Assembly: GCF_047675955.1 (NCBI RefSeq)
Contig: NC_132918.1
Coordinates: 89,643,106 to 89,707,105 of the forward strand
Length of the DNA stretch: 64,000 bases
Direction: 5' to 3'
Source of the DNA: Chlorocebus sabaeus
Lineage: Eukaryota > Chordata > Mammalia > Primates > Cercopithecidae
The notes beneath the pieces were generated by a model. The model was not told the origin of the DNA and did no database searches. It saw nothing but the letters and a program-made list of their open reading frames with translations. A program made the position numbers and the translations under genes. This document shows positions 11,711 through 19,756 of this stretch, one piece after another; position 1 is the stretch's first letter, and every line of letters begins with the position of its first letter.

Positions 11711-12840
11711 GTAGTCAGAAAAGTAACTTAAATGGAAACTCAGCACCAGTGACTCTTGAGAAAACTCAGAGTTCAAAGGAAGGTCAAAAGTTGGCAAAGG
11801 TAGAGGATGGGCAGGGATCAGTTTTATTTTGTTGGAATATCCCAAGGGAATTTCCAGGAGTGGTTGCTGTGACTCTGGCATGAAGACGTGGCGTGGAAGC
11901 CAGAGACCTCAAAGATCCCCGGTGGACTGGGATGGTGGGAAGGGATCGCTGGCCTCCTCCAGGACCAGGCTGGGAGTTTCGACGCAGGATCATTCGGACA
12001 TTTATCCCACTCCAGCTATAAGTCTTTTTGCTTTGACCATACTATAGAGGCGAGCGGGCTGTTTCAAGGGCCCAGAAATGAGTTACTGGCTAAGGGTCAA
12101 GCCAGTCAGAGAACAGCTACACTGTCCAGTTGGCACATGATAAAAGCAATACTGATGCAATTATCACTCCCATTGGAGGGTGGCCAGGCATTATTTGTCA
12201 CTCAAATAAAAAATAGCATTTGAATTTTTACTAGGAATTCTCATCCAAAATATGTCCATGATATAATGACACCACACGACCGGCTTGCCAAAGTAAACTA
12301 AGTCCTAACTACACACGAGCATTACTTAGAAATTGTGTGTATCTCAGAAAATTGCTCTACCCTGAGGCCCGACAGCAGGAGCGGGTCTTGCTGGGGTTCG
12401 GATGGGGAAGCGCCTTATTCATTGATGATATTCTACAGTAGTCACCCCAGTCATGTTACCACTCACCTCACTGTACACTGTCTGCTGCTTACCTGTGAAT
12501 ACGAGCTCAAGATAGTGGGAGATAAGCCTTGGTGTTTTCTGTGCCTCTTTTTTCTTTAATGGAACACAATTCTGAAAATAATATTAAACAGCACCCAGTC
12601 ATTCTCAGAAAGCCGCCACACAAGGAAGAAACCACTATTTTCCCAAACTTTTTGCACAGGAAATTATAATCTGTAGTCTCATCTTCTGCCACCTCCCTCA
12701 GAAGTTTCGATCTAGACATACATGTATTCAGCGAGTTGCAATTCAGCCTGGGGGTGGAGTGTCAGGATTCAAGTCTTTTTGCTGCGGGGTAACCCCAGGT
12801 CCCAGTGATTTCCGTAGACAAAAGAGGTTCTGGTAAATTT
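11711..12840. other. Upstream flank of FAM43A, nothing recognised
   Basis: Repeat-poor sequence leading into the GC-rich promoter. Distal regulatory elements may be present but cannot be identified by eye. Confidence 0.4.
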
Positions 12841-12849
12841 GGGATGTAA

Positions 12850-13036
12850 TTTCCGGATTGGACCGGTCTCCCCGCTCCCTTGACCAATGGCTGTCACCCG
12901 GTCCCTTTAAGAGACCAGGAATCCGTCCGGCGTCTGAGCCCCAAACAGATCCTCTTCTCTGCTCCTCCCCTGTCCCCGCGCGGCGAATGGTTCGCGCCGG
13001 CCTATATTTACCCGAGATCTTCCTCCCAGACGGCAA
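12850..13036 (+). promoter_or_regulatory. FAM43A: FAM43A core promoter
   Basis: A CCAAT box at 12884-12888 (gaccaatggc) and an inverted one, ATTGG, in ttccggattggacc near 12,860 precede an E2F-like TTCGCGCC (12991-12998) and the TATA-like TATATTTA at 13003-13010. The last overlaps a nine-of-ten MEF2 match. If the TATA-like box is used, transcription should begin near 13,030-13,040. The surroundings are CpG-rich. The boxes are seen directly; start-site use is inferred. Confidence 0.65.
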
Positions 13037-13038
13037 GG

Positions 13039-13044
13039 ATGTGA
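13039..13044 (+). promoter_or_regulatory. AUG-stop element in leader
   Basis: The sequence is aaggATGTGA: a start codon directly followed by a stop, with A at -3. It matters only if the transcript starts far enough upstream. With a start near 13,035 it would sit almost at the cap and be skipped. Confidence 0.45.
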
Positions 13045-13157
13045 GGCAGGCGAGCCGGCCACCACCGCTCGCAGCACCGGAGAGGGCGCGCTGCAAAGGC
13101 GGGCAGCAGACCGTGGAGAGCCCGGGAGCGGAGCTGGACACCGCCTCGAGGGAAGAA

Positions 13158-13166
13158 ATGAGGTAG
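13158..13166 (+). promoter_or_regulatory. Minimal uORF (M-R-stop)
   Basis: ATG AGG TAG in the context gaagaaATGa, with A at -3. It is a two-codon upstream frame about 820 nt before the main start. Confidence 0.5.
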
Positions 13167-13187
13167 CGGCGGTCCCCGGACCCGGCC

Positions 13188-13247
13188 ATGCGCGCCCCCT
13201 GCCCTCGGAGCCCAGCGCTGTCTCGGCCAAACCAGCCCGGACAGTGA
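13188..13247 (+). promoter_or_regulatory. 19-codon uORF
   Basis: ATG at 13188 in the context cggccATGc (G at -3) reads 19 codons to TGA at 13245-13247. It does not overlap the main frame, so reinitiation over the remaining ~740 nt is possible. Confidence 0.5.
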
Positions 13248-13280
13248 GCGGGCCGAGCGCGAGTCCCCGGCGGAGCGAAG

Positions 13281-13289
13281 ATGCAGTGA
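13281..13289 (+). promoter_or_regulatory. Minimal uORF (M-Q-stop)
   Basis: ATG CAG TGA in the context gcgaagATGc, with A at -3. This is the last upstream AUG before a 695-nt AUG-free stretch leading to the coding start. Confidence 0.5.
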
Positions 13290-13984
13290 GCCCCTGCGGG
13301 ACTGCTGCGCGGGGCCAGCCGCGGCTAGCCGGACCCGGCATCCGACAGCACTTTGGGCGAGCTGCTGACTCTGAGACCAGCCCAGCCGAGGGGCTCTCCG
13401 TCTCCAGCACCCCTCGGAGGTGGGGAGCACCGGCCCCTGGGCACAGTCACTGTAGAGTTTCCGCGGGTTTTGGCCCCAGTCCTGGGGGTTGTGTGTGTTA
13501 GGGGATCCTCTTCACGTTCGCCGAGGAGTTCCCGCATTATTCTCACACCATCCTGGGTGCTGTTGCCGGGGCTCTCTTTATTTATTTGCACGCGCGCTTC
13601 TAGCTTTTTTCCTGACATTTTCCACTCCACGCTCGTTCTCTCTCCCTCGCATTTTGTTGCTTGCCTGAGACTCTTTGCCCTCGCCCTTGCCCAGGCTGGG
13701 GTAATTCTGTGTGCGCGCGTGTCCCTTTCTCCCCCCCCCCCCAACCTTTTTTGCACACTCGAAGCTGAATATTTTCTTTTTTAGAAAATTTACCCCAACC
13801 CCCTGCGGGGTTCCTAAGCACTCTGTCTCCTCCCCTCCCCCCAACTCCCTACCACTGGGCCGCTGCCAGTAGTTTTATTCTTCGATCTTGCCCGGGCCGA
13901 GCCCGGCCGGGGCCGGTGGCTCAGCGGGCCTCGCACCCGGCGCTCCCCCGCCGCCGCCCAGCTGCGCCGGGGCGCCCTCCGGAG

Positions 13985-15247
13985 ATGCTACCGTGGAAGA
14001 AGCACAAGTTCGAGCTGCTGGCCGAGGCGCCGCCGCGGCAGGCGTCCAAGCCCAAGGGCTACGCTGTGAGCCTGCACTACTCGGCGCTCAGCTCTTTTGC
14101 GCGGGCGTGCCCCGAAGGCGCGCTTAGCCGGGTGGGCAGCATGTTCCGCTCCAAGCGCAAGAAGCTGCACATCACCAGCGAGGACCCAACTTACACCGTG
14201 CTCTACCTGGGTAATGCCACAACCATCCAGGCGCGCGGCGACGGCTGCACCGACCTTGCTGTGGGCAAGATCTGGAGCAAGAGCGAGGCGGGCCGTCAGG
14301 GCACCAAGATGAAGCTGACAGTGAGTGCGCAGGGTATCCGCATGGTGCACGCCGAGGAGCGCGCGCTGCGCCGCCCGGGCCACCTCTACCTGCTACACCG
14401 CGTCACCTACTGTGTGGCGGACGCGCGGCTGCCCAAGGTCTTCGCCTGGGTGTACCGGCACGAGCTGAAGCACAAGGCCGTGATGCTGCGCTGCCACGCC
14501 GTGCTGGTGTCCAAGCCCGAAAAGGCGCAGGCTATGGCCCTGCTGCTCTACCAGACGTCGGCCAACGCGCTGGCGGAATTTAAACGCCTCAAGCGGCGGG
14601 ACGACGCGCGTCACCAGCAGCAGGAGCTGGTGGGTGCACACACCATCCCGCTAGTACCGCTCCGCAAGCTGCTCCTGCACGGACCCTGCTGCTATAAACC
14701 GCCAGTGGAGCGCAGTCGCAGTGCGCCCAAGCTCGGCTCCATCACCGAGGACCTACTCGGCGAACAACAGGAGCAGGAGCTGCAGGAGGAAGAAGAGGAA
14801 GAGGAGCACCCCGAGGGCTGCCCGGAGGAAGAGGAGAACCATGTGGCAGAGGGAGATCCAGCAGAGGAGGCCGAGGCTCAGCGGGCGGTGGTGGTCGCCA
14901 TGCACTTTGAGTGCGGGGACTTGTTGGACACTCTGGAGAATGGCCGTGGGGAGGCGCTAGGGGGCGGCGGGGGCTCCCTGGGCCCGGGGGCCGGGCCGCC
15001 ACCTCTGCTGCTGGGCAGCGCCTCCGACATGAAGGCTGAGCTGTCGCAACTTATTAGCGACCTGGGCGAGCTCAGCTTCGGCAACGACGTGCGCACCCTG
15101 CAGGCCGACTTGCGGGTGACGCGCCTGCTGTCGGGCGACAGCACAGGCAGCGAGAGCTCCATCGAGGGCGGGGGCCCTGACGCCACCGCCGGGGACTCGT
15201 CCGGCCAGGCCGACGGCGCCAGTGCAGACGAGCCCCACTCGGGCTGA
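13985..15247 (+). CDS. FAM43A: FAM43A, PTB/PID-domain protein, single-exon frame
   Basis: A 420-residue protein starting MLPWKKHKFELL, recognised as FAM43A. The start is the first ATG in frame (13985, context ccggagATGc); the frame is open further up but only with GTG or CTG codons. Residues ~65-205 form a phosphotyrosine-binding/PID-type domain: it opens with the family-like DPTYTVLYLGN, continues through a basic stretch and VFAWVYRHE, and ends in a long helix (KPEKAQAMALLLYQTSANAL). A Ser/Pro linker (~241-252) precedes a Glu-rich segment (~260-299), a Gly/Pro stretch (~325-340) and a Ser/Asp/Gly C-terminus. I see no signal peptide or membrane segment. PTB domains bind peptide motifs or phospholipids, so an adaptor role is plausible; the specific function is not established to my knowledge. 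No splice junctions interrupt the frame. I recall the reference protein as slightly longer (~423), a difference that, if real, would most likely lie in the Glu or Gly runs. Confidence 0.95.
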   Translation: MLPWKKHKFELLAEAPPRQASKPKGYAVSLHYSALSSFARACPEGALSRVGSMFRSKRKKLHITSEDPTYTVLYLGNATTIQARGDGCTDLAVGKIWSKSEAGRQGTKMKLTVSAQGIRMVHAEERALRRPGHLYLLHRVTYCVADARLPKVFAWVYRHELKHKAVMLRCHAVLVSKPEKAQAMALLLYQTSANALAEFKRLKRRDDARHQQQELVGAHTIPLVPLRKLLLHGPCCYKPPVERSRSAPKLGSITEDLLGEQQEQELQEEEEEEEHPEGCPEEEENHVAEGDPAEEAEAQRAVVVAMHFECGDLLDTLENGRGEALGGGGGSLGPGAGPPPLLLGSASDMKAELSQLISDLGELSFGNDVRTLQADLRVTRLLSGDSTGSESSIEGGGPDATAGDSSGQADGASADEPHSG

Positions 15248-16180
15248 GCTTCTGCGCGCGTCGCCGGCGCTCCAACGTGGCTACCCATCAGTGGTCCCGA
15301 CAACCTCCCTGTCCCTTGCCCGCCCCAGGAAAGGGAAAATGGGGCATTCGGGGCCCTTCCTACACTTGGAGCCCAGGCCCAGCGTTCCCCGTGACCGCTT
15401 CCCCCTACCTCCCCGCCCCCGCTCCCGCCCCAGCACTTCTGGCTCTATTGCGCTTGGGGATGCGGGGAGATGTGAGGGGAAAGCCCCGCTAGGAGGGAGA
15501 GAGAGGCAGCCCTCTGGGGTACGGGTGAAGGAAGGCTGGCTGAAGTTGCTGGTCTCAGGCCGTAGGTGCCTGGCCAGTTTCCTGTTTGTGGGGCACTGGG
15601 GCTGAGGAGGAGGGGTTCACTTCCTCCTCCTACCCCCAGGGAGAGGCCCTGCGCTGTCACTGACATCTCATTAAAAAAAAAAAAAGAATTTGCTCTCAAG
15701 GTGTTTGAGGCTTTATGCAACCCTTTAGCCCTCGGTTCTTTTTGGTGTAAGAACTCCGGCTGTTTACCTCAGACTCAGACCCCTGAAATTTTGCCAAATT
15801 CCTCACATAACTGTTTGGGGGGGGGGAGATGAAGGAGAGTTGCATTTTGTTTACAGTTAAAGACATCTAATATCTTAAAAAGGAGTTTTCCTTTAGAAAC
15901 ACACACACGCCCTTCCTCTTGCTGAAACGATCTCACTCCATGATACTGTGTAAAATATTTTTGCACTGTTGTGAAGTATTTTTGACTTTTTTCTGTACAT
16001 AACTGTGTTCTCAGAGCTGAATGTTTATATCTTTTGCTGTGCAAAAGAAACACGTAAAATGTTGTTCAGTTGTATATACAGAAATGTGTATAAAACATTT
16101 TGTTATTTTTTAAAAGTAGCACTGTTCTGGTTCTGTTTTGCACGCCACTGGGGAGAGAATAAAGAGGAAAATTTAACAGA
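15248..16180 (+). other. FAM43A: FAM43A 3'UTR
   Basis: From the stop codon to the presumed cleavage site is about 930 nt. The first 350 nt are GC/C-rich, the rest AT-rich. Visible elements are an internal 13-A run after ATTAAA near 15,670, a 10-G run (15,817-15,826), a TTTGCAC heptamer (15960-15966) matching the miR-19 seed complement, and two Pumilio-type sites, TGTACATA (15994-16001) and TGTATATA (16071-16078). Confidence 0.75.
16158..16163 (+). terminator. FAM43A: FAM43A polyadenylation signal
   Basis: AATAAA in gggagagaataaagagg, with GT-rich sequence (gcgttggggtgggag) about 45 nt downstream. Cleavage is expected around 16,175-16,190. Confidence 0.8.
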
Positions 16181-17176
16181 ACAGGTGAGCGTCTGGAACT
16201 GCTGCGTTGGGGTGGGAGAGGCTGTGTCCAACCCTGGGATGATGTCATAGGACAGTCTTTGGCCTTTCTTGTGCTTGGAGAGAATTAGGAAAGGAAGGTC
16301 CACTTTATGCGCCATCTGGGGCCTTCCTGGACCTCCACAACTCCAGGTGCTGGGTCTGGGACCAGCCTTTTCATGTATTATCCTGTATTTGTCACTAATT
16401 GAGTTGTGGGAGTGTGGTCTTTTTCTGGTCTTTTGGAGAGGCCAGAGTGAGCTCCATATCACACTCTCAGACCTGTGAGGTTATTTTTGGAGGAGTGACT
16501 TCCAGGTCTGCCGAGATTTTACCACCTCCTTCTGTGGGCCATGCAAGTAATCAAGCGTAAGGAGACTACCTTATCTTTTCCATTACAAACAGTTCAGGGA
16601 GCTTTAAAGATGAACTAGAAACCCAAAGAGGAGTTCTCTGAGGAGTGAGGCCATCTCTGTTTTTCCTGGGAGGAAAACCAAGTAGAGAGAAAAGTTGACA
16701 AGTCCCGATCCTGGTGTGAGTGAGTCACGGTGCAGGTGGGCGGGTGGCTGCGCAGGCTGCAGAGCCCATTTCCTTCCCTTCTACAACCCAGCGTGACCCA
16801 GTGGGGGGATAGCGCGAAGGTCGAGGTGGAGAGGAGCTGTTAGAGCGCGGTCTGGGTGTGCATGTTTCAGCGCTTTCATGCTTTCTGTGTGTTTGTTTCT
16901 GTTGTAAACTCCAAACAGATGTCTCTAGTTTGGCTACACCCGATCAGCTGGAAGTTGTAATAAGATGCTGCCAAAACTGTGCCTTCTGCAAATTATATTT
17001 TCCTTTTGCCCCTTCGGGCCTCTCTTCCTGTGTTGCAGAAATGGATCTCACTCCTGGCCTTCCCTGGTGTCCTGAGGCCACTTTGCTTTGTTTTCATCAT
17101 AAATATGTTCCAAGCAGCTAGACCTAGAAATCCTAAGGAGTCTGGAATTCACTGAACCACAGAGGAAAGGGGGGGG
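16181..17176. other. Downstream flank of FAM43A
   Basis: Repeat-free and mostly unique. It contains one TGAGTCA AP-1-type site within gtgagtgagtcacgg near 16,725. No gene seen. Confidence 0.45.
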
Positions 17177-17440
17177 TGAAAGATTTTCTTCCTAATTAAC
17201 CGAATGGTTCAGGCATAGAACTGTCTTTAAGAAAGAAAAGCAAAGGGGGCGAGTTATTTAAAAAAAAGATATATATGTATCTTTTTTTATATATAGAATA
17301 TTTCTTCTATATATATAGAATATATATAAATATTTCTTTTTTTGTGTATATATATATATATGAAAGATTTTCTTCCTAATTAATGGGAATGGTTCAGGCA
17401 TAGAACTATCTTTAAGAAAGAAAAGCAAAAGGGGCAAGCT
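17177..17440 (+). repeat. ~80-bp direct duplication around an AT-rich core
   Basis: The segment beginning tgaaagattttcttcctaat at 17177 recurs at 17361 with few changes, through 'ggcatagaact.tctttaagaaagaaaagcaaa'. Between the copies lie about 105 bp of (TA)n, TATAGAATA and T-runs. The second copy runs into the T tail of the next Alu. Confidence 0.9.
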
Positions 17441-17449
17441 ATATATCTT

Positions 17450-17746
17450 TTTTTTTTTCTTTTTGAGACGGAGTTTCGCTCTTGTCACCCAGGCTGGAGT
17501 GCGGTGGCACGATCTCAGCTCACTGCAACCTCTACCTCCTGGGTTCAAGCAATTCTCCTGCCTCAGCCTCCCAAGTAGCTGGGATTAGAGGCATGCGCCA
17601 CCACGCCTGGCTAATCTTGTATTTTTAGTAGAGACTGAGTTTCCCCATGTTGGTCAGGCTGGTCTTGAACTCCCGACCTCAGATGATCTGCCCACCTCAG
17701 CCTCCCAAAGTGCTGGGATTACAGGCGTCAGCCACTGCACCCGGCT
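17450..17746 (-). mobile_element. Alu, full length
   Basis: Antisense Alu with a T-rich tail, and the first one downstream of FAM43A. Its insertion point is at the end of the second copy of the local duplication. Confidence 0.95.
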
Positions 17747-19610
17747 GAGTGGAAAACATTGCAAACATTACAAAAAAAAAATTCAGTCTCTTCTTAAGGG
17801 CATTAGACAAGGTCCAGGCCTTTGAATCTATTGTATTTTGGCCTGGTTGTGAGCCCCGATCCCTCTCCCTGATAACTCAGATACACATCATTGAATGACA
17901 TTAAAAACCCCAGCTAGAGAGAGGTCAGGAAAGTCCAGTCTCAGCCCACCCACCCATCCCAGCCCTTCCACACCAGTGCGCTCACCTGATAAGCAGAGGG
18001 CTGTGTGGGCCATCACTAGCCTGTGTGACTCTATTTCACTTTTGAAATTATTCCCATGCATAGCCAAGTTCCTCTGCTGTTTGAAACCAATGAAGAGGTG
18101 AGACAGAGTGAAGATAATACGGCTAATACTTGGGAGGCAGGCAGGGTCTGTGCGTCTTCATGGCAGGGTCTGTGTGTCCTGTGAGAATATCAGTGTTGGC
18201 TTTCATCTGTGACTGATAGGCATGTGGTGATTGGTCCAAAAGTTCAGGCAAATGGCATTGAAACCAACACCATCAATAAATATAAAGCAGCCATCTCTTT
18301 AAAGTCTGACATTTCCTCTTACGTGATTTATAAATAGGAAGGGGGGCTTGAAGGCTGAGGAGGAGGAAGAAGAAAATAAGCAGGCTGGAAAGAGCCAGCT
18401 CCCTTCCTCCTCCGTCTGTGCCCTCCCCATCTCTCCTTCCTCCCCTCTGCTTTTTGGCATCGATCCCCACTGCACCCCGGAGCTCTGACTGATGTAATTC
18501 TAGAAGAGATGCAAAGGTGACACGTGATTCACCTCTTCTTGCTTCTCAGTCTTCCAGGGATGATATCACTAGAGTAAGAAGACATGTTTTGAATGAAAAT
18601 AAAAGAAAGACCCTAAAACTACTTTGCTCCTGGAGCTCAGAGGGAAAAGAATGGAGCAACAAAAGCAAAGCTAAGTCATTAGATAAAATACACCTTCCAG
18701 AAAACACTTGAAGTCTGGTTTACTCATCAAATTTAGCTTTTCCTTCTTGCAAAGTGAGGCTCTTGTTTCTTCATGACTTAACCTGATGGTACTTTAAATG
18801 CAGTGAGACACTTTCCACATTCTTTCCCAGCCTAGGTCATGCTCCATGTTCAACAATGCAGTGTTGACTGCATGAGAAACAGAGTGGCTTCCGGCAGCGT
18901 GCAGTCACCCAGGGGAGGCAGTGTGAGTCGGGGAGGAGGCATTCATCCACTTCTCACAGCACAAACATCCCAGGTTCACTTCTACCATTTGTTGCATATG
19001 TGAGCAGGAAGGTGGGAGGAATAAAATGGCATAAAATAAACAGTAGTGTTTCATACCCTCCCAACTATTACAGCTTCAGAGAACCCCCTCCACACACACG
19101 TGTGTGTGCACGTACATGGTTTCCCTAAAGAAACACCTCTCGCTGCCCCACAGTCAGCAGAACAGATTCTAAACAAATTTAAAAGGCTCTGTTATACTAA
19201 GAAAGCACAATGCCCTCCCAGGGGACAGAACTGTTTTTGAGGGTTCTGCCTGTGAATAGAGAGACCACTGGTTGGTAGAATCTACCCCTGGCACCACATT
19301 GGAGATTTAAAAATCTCACTGGAGTTGCCAAGGATTATGAGAAACATGCAAATTCTATTAGGAGCAAGTCGCTGTCTTTTCTAACAGGATTTAGTAATTT
19401 AATAAGCAGACTCTTTCCTCTGTGTGGTATGATCAGTAGTCCAGCATCTGCTGCCGAGTGATGTATGACCGAGCTAGAAATGTGCAGGGACTGCTGGGGT
19501 AGGAGCTGTGGCTGACACATGGGAAACTACTCAGGGCTCCAGGCAGCCAGGAGGGTGCTCGGCCCAGGGTGCTCTGCACTCTCTGCTCCAGGCTTGTTGC
19601 ACATGGCCAC
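17747..19610. other. Intergenic, low repeat content
   Basis: Mostly unique sequence. A perfect MEF2-type site, ttataaatag, lies at 18328-18337 beside a purine-rich aggaggaggaagaagaaaa stretch. No gene is recognised. Confidence 0.45.
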
Positions 19611-19657
19611 TGTCTTAGTCCATTTAGTATTGCTATAAAGGAATACCCGAGGCTGGG

Positions 19658-19658
<1 letters not shown>
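19611..19658 (-). mobile_element. MST-type MaLR LTR, part 1 (interrupted)
   Basis: Antisense 3' end of an MSTA/MSTB-like LTR, beginning tgtcttagtccattt and broken after gaggctgggt. The remainder lies at 30343-30717. The 5-bp target duplication gccac stands immediately before (19606-19610) and immediately after the second part (30718-30722). Confidence 0.85.
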
Positions 19659-19692
<34 letters not shown>

Positions 19693-19718
19693 TTTTTTAT
19701 TTTTTATTTATTTATTTT
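19659..19718 (-). repeat. (TTTA)n tail of the interrupted Alu
   Basis: TTTA units continue the A-rich tail of the Alu whose body is at 30047-30332. The L1 at 19757-30015 appears to have landed inside this tail, since TTTA units also follow the L1 at 30016-30046. Confidence 0.75.
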
Positions 19719-19756
19719 TTAAACCATTATTAGTCAAACATTATTATTATTTTTAT

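Larger units (their letters stand above)
13036..13984 (+). other. FAM43A: FAM43A 5' leader
   Basis: About 950 nt of GC-rich leader if transcription starts below the TATA-like box. It contains four upstream AUGs, all in the first 255 nt, and none from 13,290 to the main AUG. Also present are a 12-C run (13731-13742), an alternating gtgtgcgcgcgtgt tract (13,709-13,722) and a pyrimidine-rich stretch at 13,600-13,760. The main frame stays open upstream to a TGA at 13766, without an in-frame ATG. Confidence 0.6.
12850..15600. other. CpG island covering the gene
   Basis: GC content and CpG density are clearly raised from the promoter through the coding region, falling off in the 3'UTR. Local extremes are gccgccgcc, cgcgcgc and the Gly/Pro-coding stretch at 14,950-15,000. 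Boundaries are by eye. Confidence 0.8.

Noticed and set aside
13008..13430. 140-167-codon antisense frames over the FAM43A leader and coding region
   Set aside because: CpG-rich DNA lacks stop codons by composition. The Arg/Pro/Ala/Gly-rich translations have no recognisable motifs.
13916..13984. In-frame N-terminal extension of FAM43A from an upstream GTG
   Set aside because: No ATG is present in the extension, the GTG has no special support, and MLPWKK at 13985 is the family start.
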